A stretch of 64,000 nucleotides of DNA from Paenibacillus sp. FSL R5-0912 (GCF_000758605.1 NZ_CP009282.1:6820001-6884000); one strand, 5' to 3'; shown: positions 16,933 through 27,008, counted from the stretch's first letter. A program made the numbers and translations. Notes: generated from the letters alone by a model not told the origin.

Positions 16933-19266
16933 ATGGTAAATCAAGCAATCAAGCCATCCTTACTCAACCGCTTCCGGCTCAGCTGGAATCATTTCAAATC
17001 AAGGCTGCTGCTGAAATATGCATTTTCCTACATTCTCATGTTCCTGGTTCCTCTGACAGGTGTAACTATCTTTGTCTATGAAAACGCCGTCAAGGGCCTG
17101 CGTATGGAAATTGAACAATCCAATGTCAATCAGCTGAATCAGGTGAAGAGCACGATAGACGACCGTATGAATGAGCTTCAGGAAATAGCGGGAAGAATCG
17201 CCTATGACAAGCATCTGACTCCTTATATGGTGCGGCATCCCTACTACAGCCTGGAGGCCATTCAGGCACTGGCAAATTATAAGGCCAGCAGCAGCATTGC
17301 AGAGGATTTGTTTCTCTATTTCCATGAAGATTCCAACATTTATTCTTACCGGGGCCTGGCTGATCTTCATGTCACCTTCAGTACCCTCTATCAGTTCGAG
17401 CGCTGGAGCCCGGAGGACTTGCGGCAGGACTTGAATGAGACCCGGCAGCCGATGGTCCGTCCCGCCGAGAATGTGACGGTTAATTCCCGCATGGAGCCGA
17501 TGCTCGCCATGCTTGTTCCCGTGAAACCGAATGACCCGTTCCCTTACGGGACAGTCGTCTATTTGATGAAGGAATCCAATCTTACGGGAGTCATGGATTC
17601 GATTCTGAGCGATTTCTCGGGAAGCAGCTATATTTTCGGCCCCTCCGGCGAGGTGCTGACCGCGAACAGTCACGGCGCCAGCCTTCCCCAGAACGAGCTT
17701 AAGAATATATCCGCACTTGAGCCGGGGATTCATAATCTGGTGCTGGACGGGGAACAGTACTCCGTCGTTTCTGTACAGTCGGAAGAAAATGGCTGGACCT
17801 ACGTGACCACGATGCCCAGCTTCCAATTCTTCAGCCGTGTCGCCCATGTCCAGACCCTGATCCTGATCGTCTTCTGTATTGCAGTCATTACCGGCATAGC
17901 TGCCGCACTGCTGCTGGCCAAACGGCAGTATCATCCGATCCGGGACCTGATGGAATTCGCCAAGCTGCGAGGCAGTGGTAATGACACTTCCAAGCTTCGG
18001 AATGAATGGGAGTCGATCCGGCAGACACTTCATGATTACAGTGCCAGAATTGATCTTCAGGAGCCGTTCGTCCGCAATCAGTGCATGTTGCTGCTGCTCA
18101 AGCACGGCAAGCCGGATGATCCCGAAATTGAGCAGATGATCCTCAGTGCAGGCTTCAGGCATCCGCAGGGACAAGGCCTCTATTTCTCGGCCATTCTGTC
18201 TTGGGATGACGCCCCTGGCGGCAATTCCTGGCAGGAGCGCCATGTGCTGCAGGAGATGCTCAGCAATATCTGTCTGCCGGGACCGGGTGCTCAGATCTTC
18301 GGGATTGAATTCTCGGTCAAGGACCAGTTCGCCCTGATTATTTCACTCCCCGGCGATGAAGACCTGCCGGTTCAGAGCCGGATGGAGCAGGTTATTGAAG
18401 CGGTTCAAGCCGTGATCCGCGAGCATTCGCAGCTCTCTCTGAGTATCGGTGTCGGCATGGCCTACCGGGATTTGGCCCGGCTTAACCAGTCCTTCATCGA
18501 AGCTGCCGCAGCTCTGGAGCACCGGATGATCCGGCGCAGTGGACAGGTCACCTACTTCGAGCAACTGGCCGAGCTGAGTCTGCCTGCTGCCGAGAGCTTC
18601 TGGATTCCGCGCAAATCCATGCTGAAGCTGGAGCAGAGCCTGAAGCAGGGCAACGAATCCGTAGCCGTCCAGATGATTGCCGACACCATTGACACGATTA
18701 AGGATGAACCGCTTCAGGTTCACCTGCTGCGCTGTATCTGCTTTGATCTGCTGAACGCTTTTCTGCGCACCGCCTCCGAGCTTGGCATGGACGAGGTGTT
18801 CGCCAATATGCCGGAGCTGACCTCCTTCGAGACGCTGGAGGAGCTGGAGAGCCGCCTGCTCGCTCTCGCCGCTGCCATCTGCGCGCAGGTCGAGCGGAAT
18901 ACGGAGACCAACGAGTCTTCTTTAATGGACGATATTCTGGCTTATGTGGACCAGCAGTTCGCAGACTACACCCTCAGCCTGGAGCATGTGGCACTCAAAT
19001 TTGCCATTTCAACCTCTTATTTAAGCCGGAGCTTCAAAGAGAAGACCGGCAGCAATTTCTCACAATATATCTGGCAGCGGCGTGTGGATGAGGTCATCCG
19101 GCTGTTGGTGAATACCAGCGCTCCGCTCAAGGAAATCATTGAGCAGGTGGGCTATCTGGATGCACCGAATTTCATCCGCAAGTTCAAAAAAGAAACCGGT
19201 CTGACGCCGGGGCAGTACCGCAAGGAACATACCTTGAAGGGGACTGCTGCGAAAAGACCGGTTTAA
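16933..19266 (+). CDS. Membrane-anchored AraC-family transcriptional regulator with extracellular sensor
   Basis: This 777-residue protein has a first membrane segment at about residues 29-49, an extracellular sensor region of about 255 residues, and a second membrane segment at about 308-330. A HAMP-like cytoplasmic region with coiled stretches follows, and an AraC-type double helix-turn-helix occupies about 660-767 (SLEHVALKFAISTSYLSRSF, then KEIIEQVGYLDAPNFIRKFK). Such one-component regulators are common in Paenibacillus beside sugar ABC transporters and activate them when ligand binds outside. It is divergent from the amino-sugar-acid operon and upstream of the mannoside locus, so its target could be either. 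AGGGTCC precedes the start. Confidence 0.9.
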   Translation: MVNQAIKPSLLNRFRLSWNHFKSRLLLKYAFSYILMFLVPLTGVTIFVYENAVKGLRMEIEQSNVNQLNQVKSTIDDRMNELQEIAGRIAYDKHLTPYMVRHPYYSLEAIQALANYKASSSIAEDLFLYFHEDSNIYSYRGLADLHVTFSTLYQFERWSPEDLRQDLNETRQPMVRPAENVTVNSRMEPMLAMLVPVKPNDPFPYGTVVYLMKESNLTGVMDSILSDFSGSSYIFGPSGEVLTANSHGASLPQNELKNISALEPGIHNLVLDGEQYSVVSVQSEENGWTYVTTMPSFQFFSRVAHVQTLILIVFCIAVITGIAAALLLAKRQYHPIRDLMEFAKLRGSGNDTSKLRNEWESIRQTLHDYSARIDLQEPFVRNQCMLLLLKHGKPDDPEIEQMILSAGFRHPQGQGLYFSAILSWDDAPGGNSWQERHVLQEMLSNICLPGPGAQIFGIEFSVKDQFALIISLPGDEDLPVQSRMEQVIEAVQAVIREHSQLSLSIGVGMAYRDLARLNQSFIEAAAALEHRMIRRSGQVTYFEQLAELSLPAAESFWIPRKSMLKLEQSLKQGNESVAVQMIADTIDTIKDEPLQVHLLRCICFDLLNAFLRTASELGMDEVFANMPELTSFETLEELESRLLALAAAICAQVERNTETNESSLMDDILAYVDQQFADYTLSLEHVALKFAISTSYLSRSFKEKTGSNFSQYIWQRRVDEVIRLLVNTSAPLKEIIEQVGYLDAPNFIRKFKKETGLTPGQYRKEHTLKGTAAKRPV

Positions 19267-19477
19267 GCGGGCGGAGCTTCCGCCCGACCTGTCTGAATAG
19301 ACTAAGCTTAAAGATTGTGGCATACAGCCAATCCTTCACCCTGTGAATAGTCGCACTTCCGGGCGGAGCTTCTTTGACCCCTGTGAACAGCAGACTTCCG
19401 GGCAGCGGCTGCTGCGCAGGAATTCCCTGGTGTCATCCACTTTTCGCGGCAGAAATCGGGTAACTTTGTATAAAATC

Positions 19478-19647
19478 CTGCACATAATGCAACATTGCCC
19501 TCATCCTATCCACCCGAACCCGGAATTGTTGCACAAAACGCAGGATTGTACCTATCTTAGACGGTTTAGCAGGGATATTCTTGCATTCTGTGTAACAATC
19601 CGCCCGTCCACCTGGCTATCTATGAACCGAAGCTGCAAAACGTGCAA
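19478..19647. repeat. Four-copy array of a 15-nt imperfect palindrome (array C)
   Basis: Copies start at 19478 (CTGCACATAATGCAA), 19529 (TTGCACAAAACGCAG), 19581 (TTGCATTCTGTGTAA) and 19633 (CTGCAAAACGTGCAA), with spacings of 51, 52 and 52 nt. They fit YTGYA-N5-NRNAR, a GC-shifted form of the pattern in arrays A and B. This third locus again has four copies. Confidence 0.72.
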
Positions 19648-19801
19648 CATTTATGTCCATAGTGCCTATGATGTCTATGACGCCTATTAAGCAGTTCCAT
19701 TCTGCCGGGAACGAGTCATGCGCCCGCTTCGCGCCAGCACATTATGTTCGGTTTTTCTGTGAAAATACTTCTGGCACAACCTGCGATAAACGCAAGGCCT
19801 A

Positions 19802-20400
19802 CGTGGCGCACCCAGTCCAATTGTGTTCGGTTTTTCGATTACATTCGGCCTACGTGGCACACCCAGTCCAATTGTGTTCGGTTTTTCGATTACATTCGGC
19901 CTACGCGGCGCGTCCAGTCCAATTGTGTTCGGTTTTTCGATTACATTCGGCCTACGCGGCGCTCCCAGTCCAATTGTGTTCGGTTTTTCGATTACATTCG
20001 GCCTACGTGGCGCACCCAGTCCAATTGTGTTCGGTTTTTCGATTACATTCGGCCTACGCGGCGCTCCCAGTCCAATTGTGTTCGGTTTTCCGATTACATT
20101 CGGCCTACGCGGCGCTCCCAGTCCAATTGTGTTCGGTTTTCCGATTACATTTGGCTTACGTGGCGTACCCAGTCCAATTGTGTTCGGTTTTCCGATTACA
20201 TTTGGCCTACGCGGTGCACCCAGTCCAATTGTGTTCGGTTTTCCGATTACATTCGGCCTACGCGGGGCGTCCAGTCCAATTGTGTTCGGTTTTCCGATTA
20301 CATTTGGCTTACGCGGTGCACCCAGTCCAATTGTGTTCGGTTTTCCGATTACATTTGGCTTACGTGGCGTACCAGTCCAATTGTGTTCGGTTTTCCGTTA
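19802..20400. repeat. 51-bp tandem repeat array, about 12 copies
   Basis: The core TTGTGTTCGGTTTTTCGAT recurs at 19821, 19872, 19923 and onward every 51 nt to 20331, and once more at 20381 after loss of one base. Early copies read GGTTTTTCG and later copies (from 20076) GGTTTTCCG, so the array has grown in blocks. The unit also carries GGCCTACG-GGCG-CCCAGTCCAA. Degenerate copies flank it near 19742 and 20425. There are no spacers, so it is not a CRISPR array. Confidence 0.95.
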
Positions 20401-20472
20401 AAATATGTTAAATAAATAAAAAGACGATGTTCTGTTTTTCCATTCCACTTTTTTAAATCTGACGCTGAACAG

Positions 20473-21489
20473 TTACTTAGCTTCCTTAAGAATATGCTCT
20501 ACCAGCTCATCCAGCGGCACGGTCGCGAGCGCAATCGCCGTGTCCGTTACCCCGTAATAAATGTAGAGCAGCCCGTCCTTGACCACGTTGCCGGTCGGGA
20601 AGATTACATTCGGAATCTGGAACCCGAATTTCTCATAGTAGGTCTCCGGCTCCATAATGAAATTATGCGTGCGGGCAATGATCTTCTCCGGCTGCTCCAG
20701 ATCTAGCAGCATCGCTCCCACACGGTAGACAATATCCTCATCGACGCCGTGATAGAGCACCAGCCAGCCCTTGTCTGTACGGATTGGAGGCGTGGAGCCG
20801 CCGATCTTCCGCGACTCCCAAGACAGATTCCCGGCGGTGGCGAGCAGCTTGGGCTCCTCCCAGTTCACCAGATCCTCGGAGTAGGTAATCCACATGGCCG
20901 CCTTCTCGGTTCCGTAGGCTTCGCCCACATATTCCTCAGGACGGCGCAGCAGCACGAATTTTCCATTTATTTTCTCAGGAAACAGAATGTTGTCCCGGTC
21001 ATTGATATCCAGTGGCGTCGTGTCCGCCACAAACTCCCAGTCCAGCAGATTGTCCGACTTCAGGATGGAGGAACGGGTCAGCCAGTGGCCCTCCTCTTCT
21101 CCCCAGCCATCCGGGTAGGTTGGAATAGAGCGCTCCGGGACGCCTGCCCCGGTAGGATAATAGCTCATGGCGCAGGGGCGCAGGGCGTAGTTCAAATAGA
21201 AGGTCCCGTCGATTTTGACAATCCGCGGGTCCTGCACGCTACCATACGGGAAACCGAGCATATCGGGCGTCACAATCGGCTCATCCTTCACATGGGTAAA
21301 GTTCACCCCGTCCTCGCTCGTAAGGAGGCCCAGGTAATTCTTGCACGGGGTCAGGGAACCGGCGGTGCGCTCAATCATATAGAATTTGCCGTTGTCGATG
21401 ATGACCGCAGGATTGAAGACCGTAACCTTGCGCCATTCATAGCCGCCAGGGACGACTATAGGATTATTCGGATGTCTAGTGATTTGCAT
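20473..21489 (-). CDS. GH130 beta-mannoside phosphorylase
   Basis: This 338-residue five-bladed propeller enzyme splits beta-mannosidic bonds with phosphate, giving mannose 1-phosphate. Family segments seen are VFNPAVIIDNGKFYMIER, GSVQDPRIVKIDGTFYL with the proton-donor Asp, DNILFPEKINGKFVLLRRP, KIGGSTPPIRTDKGWLVLYH and IFPTGNVVKDGLLYIYYG. The length fits the subgroup acting on mannooligosaccharides or Man-beta-1,4-GlcNAc rather than the longer mannosylglucose enzymes. Its AGGAGG site lies inside the end of the upstream GH38 gene, 2 nt away. With GH38 and GH125 nearby, the N-glycan core disaccharide is an attractive substrate; this is inference. Confidence 0.9.
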   Translation of the reverse strand: MQITRHPNNPIVVPGGYEWRKVTVFNPAVIIDNGKFYMIERTAGSLTPCKNYLGLLTSEDGVNFTHVKDEPIVTPDMLGFPYGSVQDPRIVKIDGTFYLNYALRPCAMSYYPTGAGVPERSIPTYPDGWGEEEGHWLTRSSILKSDNLLDWEFVADTTPLDINDRDNILFPEKINGKFVLLRRPEEYVGEAYGTEKAAMWITYSEDLVNWEEPKLLATAGNLSWESRKIGGSTPPIRTDKGWLVLYHGVDEDIVYRVGAMLLDLEQPEKIIARTHNFIMEPETYYEKFGFQIPNVIFPTGNVVKDGLLYIYYGVTDTAIALATVPLDELVEHILKEAK

Positions 21490-21491
21490 GT

Positions 21492-24400
21492 CTATTCCTC
21501 CTGCGAATAAGTTTCGTGATATAGTTTGACCGTCTGGACCTCATAGGGCCGGAAGGAGAGCGAAATCACGCCGCCGGAAGTCACCACGGAGCCTGTATCG
21601 CTCTCCAGCAGATTAACCTGCGAAGCGCGGATGTCTCCGTCCCTCCAGTCCAGTTCAGCCGTCTCTCTGCTGCCTGCGGATTCATACAGCCGGACAATAA
21701 CTCCGCTGCCGTCCTCTGCACGCTTGATCGTATCCAGCATGACATGACGGCTCTGGAAAGCGAGCCAGGCATGAGTGCTTGGATAACGGCCTGCATGCGG
21801 CTCCTCGCTGACCACCTGCAAGGGGGCATTCAGCTCTGCCGCTTCGCGCACAACCCCAGCCTGACGCCATTCCCCGCCGTGCGGATACAGGGAATACGTA
21901 AATTCATGCTCACCCTGGTCCGCATAGCGGTCAGGCCAGCGCGGGGAGCGCAGCAGCGACAGGCGCAGCACCCCGTCATGAATGTCATAGCCGTATTTGC
22001 AGTCGTTCAGCAGACTGACGCCATAGCCGCCCTCGGACAGATCCGCCCAGCGATGGCCGCAGACCTCGAATTGCGCCTGCTCCCAACTGGTGTTGCGGTG
22101 CGTCGGACGCTCCAGTGACCCGAACGGAATTTCATACGTAGCCTTCGCGGCCACAATGTCGACCGGAAAAGCGACCTTCAGCAGCTTATGCTCCTCCCTC
22201 CAGCTGACCCGGGTCTGGAAGTCCACCCTGCGGCCTTGCATGGGCAGCGTAATCTCCTGCTCAATCAGGGATTCATTCAGCTGCCAGCGGAATTTCAGCA
22301 CCGTCAGCACAGGGCCGCTGGTGACAACCTGCCGGTCCAGCAGCTTCGCCTTGCCCGCAGGCTGCTGTTCATAACGCGGGTCAAGATCCCAGGCATCCCA
22401 CAACGGGGGAGTGTCATGATAGAACTGTAGCTGATTGCCGGTCTGGCCGGGCTGCAGCAGCTCCCGGCCTGCGCTTTTGTCAACCCAGCGGCTGATTTCA
22501 CCGTCTTCGTTAAAGGTAAGAATGTAATGGTCCGTCTCCCATTGTTCGGGGAAACTATCTCGCGCAGTTAAGGGAGCAGCCTCCTGCCCGTGCCACCCGC
22601 CGACAGCATCTGCCTCCAGATCAGGGCGTATACCGGCAGGCGCAGCAGCCTCCCGCAGCCAGAAGGTCCGGCAGCCGAAGGCAGGGACCCTGCGGACCCG
22701 AACAGCCAGGATATAGCCGGCTCCGGCTGTGTTCCAGCATTCGCTCTCCAGCTGGCCGTCCTCATCGAACGCTTGCAGTGCCATCAGGCTGCAGCCTCCC
22801 TCCAGCCGGATCACCTCCGTCCGTTCCCAGCCCAGACTGTTGAAGACCACATAGGGACGGCCCTCACCCGCAGTATTCACTTCGCCTGCCAAGGCACGGA
22901 GCGAGGTATCCAGCACCTGCTGGCCCAGGCGGAAGATCTCCGCGTACTCCTCCCGCGAGGTGGTGTACACCTCGGGAATGGAGGTGCCGGGAATGATGTC
23001 ATGGAACTGGTTGAGCAGCAGCAGCTTCCAGCCCTCGGCCAGCTCCTCCTGCGGCTTCACCAACTGCTTCCGCTCCTGCGCCGGTTGTACAGGCTCCGGA
23101 TGATTATTCTTCTGCGCGAGCACACTCCAGATCTCCGCTTGACGGTATAAGACCTCCGCCTTGCGGTTGCTGCGCTTATTGAACGCATGGGTCGTGAAGG
23201 TGCCCCGGTGAAGCTCCAGATAGAGGTCGCCATGCCATGCCGGAAGCTCCGGCTGGCGCGAGCCGACTCCTGAGAAGAATGCCTCCGCCGTAGAGAATCG
23301 GCTGACCGGCTGGCCCGGCGCGAGATCGGTGCGGGCCACATATTCCAGCATCTCGTGGGTAACCCCGCCTCCGCCGTCGCCGTGGCCGTAGAGCAGCATC
23401 AGCTCCTCATGCTCTACCTTCAGGTCATAGGCCTGCCAGTGCTCCTGAACATCCTTCGGATGGGTATGCTCGTTCACCCCGTGGTTCTGATAGGCCACGA
23501 TCTTCGTTCCGTCAATGCCGACCCAGTGGAACAGCGTATGCGGGAACGGGTTGGTATCATTCCAGCCGAGCTTGGTCGTCATGAAGTACTCAATTCCGGC
23601 CTGCTTCAAGAGCTGCGGCAGAGAAGCACAATAGCCGAAGGTATCCGGCAGCCATTCAATCGTGGAATGCTTGCCGAATTCCTCCATATAGAAGCCCTGG
23701 CCGTAGAGCATCTGCCGTACCAGTGATTCTCCGCCGGGGATGTTCAGATCCGGCTCCACCCACATGCCGCCGACCAGCTCCCAGCGCCCTTCGGCAATCC
23801 GTTCCTTAATCCGCCCGTACAGCTGCGGATAGTGCTCCTTGGCGAAGGCATACAGCTGGGGCTGGCTCTGGGAGTAACGGAACTCCGGATATTTATCCAT
23901 CAGAGCGCAGACCGTGGAGAAGGTCCGGCTGACCTTGCGGACCGTCTCCCGGACCGGCCACAGCCAGGCGATATCGATATGCGACTGGCCCACCATGTGC
24001 ATCGTCCCCGGGTGCAGCCCCGCAGAGCGTTCCGCCGCCGCTTCCGTCCGCAACTGCTGCTCCGCTGCAGTGACGGCATCGCCGTCAACGAGCAGCTCCT
24101 CCTTCATATAGAGCGTGTCCATCACCCGCTCCAACGCCTTCAGGCTGCGGATGCGGCGCATATCCCCCTCCGGCAGCAGCAGGGCTGCTTCATGCACGAT
24201 TTTCACTGTATGCAGCAGGCTGAACACCGACGGGTTCACCCGCACCAGCGTGATTTCAATCTCTGTAAGCGGCGGCTTGATCACCGCCTGGCGGTTCAGC
24301 GGGTCCTCCGGCTCAGGCACCGGATCATACAGCTCAATCTCCAGCTGAAGCTCTCCTCCCGCAGTACCGGGCGGCAGCGGAATGAACCAGTGATTGCTGT

Positions 24401-24701
24401 CCAGGCCATGGTAGGGTGCTCCATTAATCTTCAAAAGGCCTTCCCCGCGCCCCAGATAGAGCAGCGCGGCTTCTTCCGGCGCCCAGTCTCCCGGAACCGT
24501 GATCTCCCGCTGAAGGAAATACGTGGTTCCATAACCGCCGTCCAGCCGTGAAATGCTGTAATTCAGGTGAAGCTCCTCTTCATGTTCATAGTTCCCCGGA
24601 GTAAGATAGCGGGACCTCTGCATACTCCATTCCGCAAGCTCTATCTTCTCTGCCCACTGCCGCTTGGCCAGCCACAAGGTGAACCGGTTCATACGCTTCA
24701 T
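21492..24701 (-). CDS. GH38 alpha-mannosidase
   Basis: This 1069-residue cytosolic alpha-mannosidase has the zinc site GQSHIDIAWLW (His241, Asp243) and the nucleophile in EWLPDTFGY (Asp353), followed by YFMTTKLGWNDTNPFPH and the helical and beta domains of GH38. The N-terminal 230 residues are the usual non-catalytic extension of the large bacterial and fungal-vacuolar type. There is no signal peptide, so it acts on imported oligosaccharides. GGGAGGAG lies 9 nt before the ATG. It starts 3 nt after the GH3 stop and ends 2 nt before GH130, so the three are one transcript. Confidence 0.94.
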   Translation of the reverse strand: MKRMNRFTLWLAKRQWAEKIELAEWSMQRSRYLTPGNYEHEEELHLNYSISRLDGGYGTTYFLQREITVPGDWAPEEAALLYLGRGEGLLKINGAPYHGLDSNHWFIPLPPGTAGGELQLEIELYDPVPEPEDPLNRQAVIKPPLTEIEITLVRVNPSVFSLLHTVKIVHEAALLLPEGDMRRIRSLKALERVMDTLYMKEELLVDGDAVTAAEQQLRTEAAAERSAGLHPGTMHMVGQSHIDIAWLWPVRETVRKVSRTFSTVCALMDKYPEFRYSQSQPQLYAFAKEHYPQLYGRIKERIAEGRWELVGGMWVEPDLNIPGGESLVRQMLYGQGFYMEEFGKHSTIEWLPDTFGYCASLPQLLKQAGIEYFMTTKLGWNDTNPFPHTLFHWVGIDGTKIVAYQNHGVNEHTHPKDVQEHWQAYDLKVEHEELMLLYGHGDGGGGVTHEMLEYVARTDLAPGQPVSRFSTAEAFFSGVGSRQPELPAWHGDLYLELHRGTFTTHAFNKRSNRKAEVLYRQAEIWSVLAQKNNHPEPVQPAQERKQLVKPQEELAEGWKLLLLNQFHDIIPGTSIPEVYTTSREEYAEIFRLGQQVLDTSLRALAGEVNTAGEGRPYVVFNSLGWERTEVIRLEGGCSLMALQAFDEDGQLESECWNTAGAGYILAVRVRRVPAFGCRTFWLREAAAPAGIRPDLEADAVGGWHGQEAAPLTARDSFPEQWETDHYILTFNEDGEISRWVDKSAGRELLQPGQTGNQLQFYHDTPPLWDAWDLDPRYEQQPAGKAKLLDRQVVTSGPVLTVLKFRWQLNESLIEQEITLPMQGRRVDFQTRVSWREEHKLLKVAFPVDIVAAKATYEIPFGSLERPTHRNTSWEQAQFEVCGHRWADLSEGGYGVSLLNDCKYGYDIHDGVLRLSLLRSPRWPDRYADQGEHEFTYSLYPHGGEWRQAGVVREAAELNAPLQVVSEEPHAGRYPSTHAWLAFQSRHVMLDTIKRAEDGSGVIVRLYESAGSRETAELDWRDGDIRASQVNLLESDTGSVVTSGGVISLSFRPYEVQTVKLYHETYSQEE

Positions 24702-24704
24702 GGC

Positions 24705-27008
24705 TCAGCTCTCCTCCCTCACATGGAGCGGTGCCGTCAAGTACTCTACGGAGTGCGGACCTGCCATCACCGCGAATTCTCCCGCTTCCACGATCCGCGT
24801 TAAATCCGCAGATACATACTCCAGCTGCTCCCGGCCCACGCTGAACGTCACCGTCTGCGTGTCTCCCGGCTGGAGGCTGATCTTGCGGAAGCCCTTGAGC
24901 TGCTTCTCGGGACGGGTAATGGAGGAGGCCAGATCGGAAATATACAGCTGGACCACCTCGCTCCCCGCCCGGTCTCCGGAATTGGTCACATCCACGGAGA
25001 CAAGCGCCTGCCCGTCCGCAGATATCACGGAAGGCTCCACCTTCAGGTTACTGTATGCAAATTCGCTGTAGCTGAGGCCGTAGCCGAACGGATACTCGGC
25101 ATGGAAGTCCGTCTCCAGATACCGTTTGCCTCTGGTCCGCCGTTTATAGTAATAGACCGGAAGCTGACCCACATGCTTCGGAATACTGATCGTCAGCCGC
25201 CCGGAAGGGTTCACCTCGCCGAAGAGAATATCGGCAATGGCATGCCCGCCTTCCTGGCCCGGATACCAGGCCTCCAGAATGGCATCAGCATGCTCTACAA
25301 TCCATGGCTCGGCAATCGGACGCCCGTTGATGTAGACCACAATCAGCGGCTTGCCCAGCTTATGAATCTCCTGTGCCAGCTCAAGCTGTACGCCCATCAG
25401 ATTCAGCGTGGCCCGGTCGATGCCCTCGCCGCATTCCATATCGCTCCAGGAATGCTCAGTCACGACTGAAGCACCGGTAAGCAGATCGATTGTGCCTTCC
25501 CCGAAATCTCTGGCACTGGAGCCGCCAATCGCCAGCACAACGGCATCAGCCTCTGCGGCACAGGCCAGCGCATGGGCGAAGCCTTCCCGGGAATCGCCCT
25601 TAATCCGGCAGCCGTGTGCATACAGCACCTTGTCCGCACTGCCGCCCAACGCCTGCCGGATTCCCTCAAGCACAGTGACAATCGCGCCTTTGGGCTGCGG
25701 CGAGGTATAGTCGCCCAGCTGGTTATACGGCGCATCCGCATTGGGTCCGATTACCGCAAGCTTCGGAATCTGCTTGCTCAGCGGCAGCGTTCCGTTCTCG
25801 TTCTTCAGTAGAATGATGCTCTCTCCGGCGATCCGCCGCGCCAGCTCCCGGTGCTCCGGCTTGCCGATCGTCTGCCCGGCCTGCTCAGGATCGGCGTAGG
25901 GACGGTCGAACAGCCCGAGCTTGAACTTCAGCTCCAGAATCCGGGCGGCCGCGCGGTCCAGATCGGACTCCTGCAGCCGTCCATGCTCGATAGCGGCCGC
26001 GATGTGCTTCTCGAACATTTCGCCCGACATCTCCATATCGATGCCGGCGAGGAGCGCCTGGGCCACTGCCGTCTCCCCGCTACCCGCGGTGTTATGCCCG
26101 CTTGTCAGCATCCCCAGCGCTCCGCAATCCGTGATCACGAAGCCCTCGAAGCCCCACTGCTCTCGCAGCACATCCTGCAGCAGATAACGATTCGTCGTGC
26201 AGGGCACGCCGTCAATCTCGTTATAGGCTGTCATAATGGACAGCGCTCCGGCCTCCACCGCTTTGCGGAAGGGCAGCAGATCGACTTCATGCAGCTCCCG
26301 GAGTCCCATATGCACAGGCGCTGAATTCCGCCCGCCTTCCGAGCTGCCATAGGCGGCGAAATGCTTCAGGGTCGCCATCACGGAATCCTCCGCATCCAGC
26401 CGTTCTCCCTGCAATCCCTTCACCGCCTCCACGCCCATCACGGCGATGAGATAAGGATCTTCACCAAACGTCTCCTCCGTACGCCCCCAGCGCGGATCAC
26501 GCACTACATCCAGCACCGGCGAATAGGTGGCCGCTCCGCCCTGGCTGCGGGTCTCCAGTGCCACTGCCCGGCACATCTCCCGGTACAGCTCCGGATTCCA
26601 CATGCTGCCCAGAGCCAGCGGAACCGGAAATACGGTCGCGCCGATCGCCATATGTCCGTGTGAGCACTCCTCCCCGAACAGAATGGGAATCCCCAGCCGG
26701 CTCTCCTTCATCGCGTAGGCCTGAATGGCATTCACCGCCTCTGCTCCTTGCTTCGGGGACAGGCCCGTCTCCAGGGTAACGCCGGTCCACGGGTCTGCAC
26801 GCAGCGTTCCATACAAGGAACCGACACCTCCGGCTGCAACCTGGCGCTTGAAAGCTTCTGTCATACCTGTAGTTCCGTCAGGGTGCTTCTCATAGCACTG
26901 CCAGCCGAAAGGCTGGACTAATTGTCCAGCCTTCTCTCCAAGGGTCATGCGCTGCAGCAGGTCCTGTACCCGATCGGTCACAGGGCGCGCTTTATCCTTA
27001 TAGATCAT
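24705..27008 (-). CDS. GH3 beta-glycosidase (BglX-like)
   Basis: This 767-residue GH3 enzyme has the full-length domain order: barrel, alpha/beta sandwich, and C-terminal fibronectin-III-like domain (SVDVTNSGDRAGSEVVQLY). Seen are SPVLDVVRDPRWGRTEETFG, KHFAAYG (Lys215, His216), and GFVITDCGA with the nucleophile Asp294. It is not NagZ-like. The start at 27008 has AAAGGTG upstream, while an ATG 21 nt earlier has no site. Whether it cuts beta-glucose, beta-xylose or another sugar cannot be told. In this locus it may remove a beta-linked decoration of a mannoside. Confidence 0.92.
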   Translation of the reverse strand: MIYKDKARPVTDRVQDLLQRMTLGEKAGQLVQPFGWQCYEKHPDGTTGMTEAFKRQVAAGGVGSLYGTLRADPWTGVTLETGLSPKQGAEAVNAIQAYAMKESRLGIPILFGEECSHGHMAIGATVFPVPLALGSMWNPELYREMCRAVALETRSQGGAATYSPVLDVVRDPRWGRTEETFGEDPYLIAVMGVEAVKGLQGERLDAEDSVMATLKHFAAYGSSEGGRNSAPVHMGLRELHEVDLLPFRKAVEAGALSIMTAYNEIDGVPCTTNRYLLQDVLREQWGFEGFVITDCGALGMLTSGHNTAGSGETAVAQALLAGIDMEMSGEMFEKHIAAAIEHGRLQESDLDRAAARILELKFKLGLFDRPYADPEQAGQTIGKPEHRELARRIAGESIILLKNENGTLPLSKQIPKLAVIGPNADAPYNQLGDYTSPQPKGAIVTVLEGIRQALGGSADKVLYAHGCRIKGDSREGFAHALACAAEADAVVLAIGGSSARDFGEGTIDLLTGASVVTEHSWSDMECGEGIDRATLNLMGVQLELAQEIHKLGKPLIVVYINGRPIAEPWIVEHADAILEAWYPGQEGGHAIADILFGEVNPSGRLTISIPKHVGQLPVYYYKRRTRGKRYLETDFHAEYPFGYGLSYSEFAYSNLKVEPSVISADGQALVSVDVTNSGDRAGSEVVQLYISDLASSITRPEKQLKGFRKISLQPGDTQTVTFSVGREQLEYVSADLTRIVEAGEFAVMAGPHSVEYLTAPLHVREES

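Larger units (their letters stand above)
19267..20472. other. Gene-free stretch made mostly of repeats
   Basis: About 1.2 kb lies between the AraC-type gene and the GH130 gene, whose 3' ends face each other. After the AraC stop is a perfect hairpin CGGGCGGA-GCT-TCCGCCCG (19269-19287) without a T-run. Two copies of a CTGTGAA-AG-CTTCCGGGC string follow (near 19341 and 19380), then palindrome array C, then the 51-bp tandem array. All three plus frames are open through the tandem array because 51 is a multiple of three, not because it codes. Confidence 0.65.

Noticed and set aside
19802..20400. CRISPR array
   Set aside because: The repeats are directly adjacent with no unique spacers, and no cas genes are present.
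19653..20415. Three overlapping plus-strand open frames with 17-residue repeats
   Set aside because: They result from a 51-bp tandem DNA repeat that is free of stops in every frame; no ribosome binding site or codon bias supports translation.
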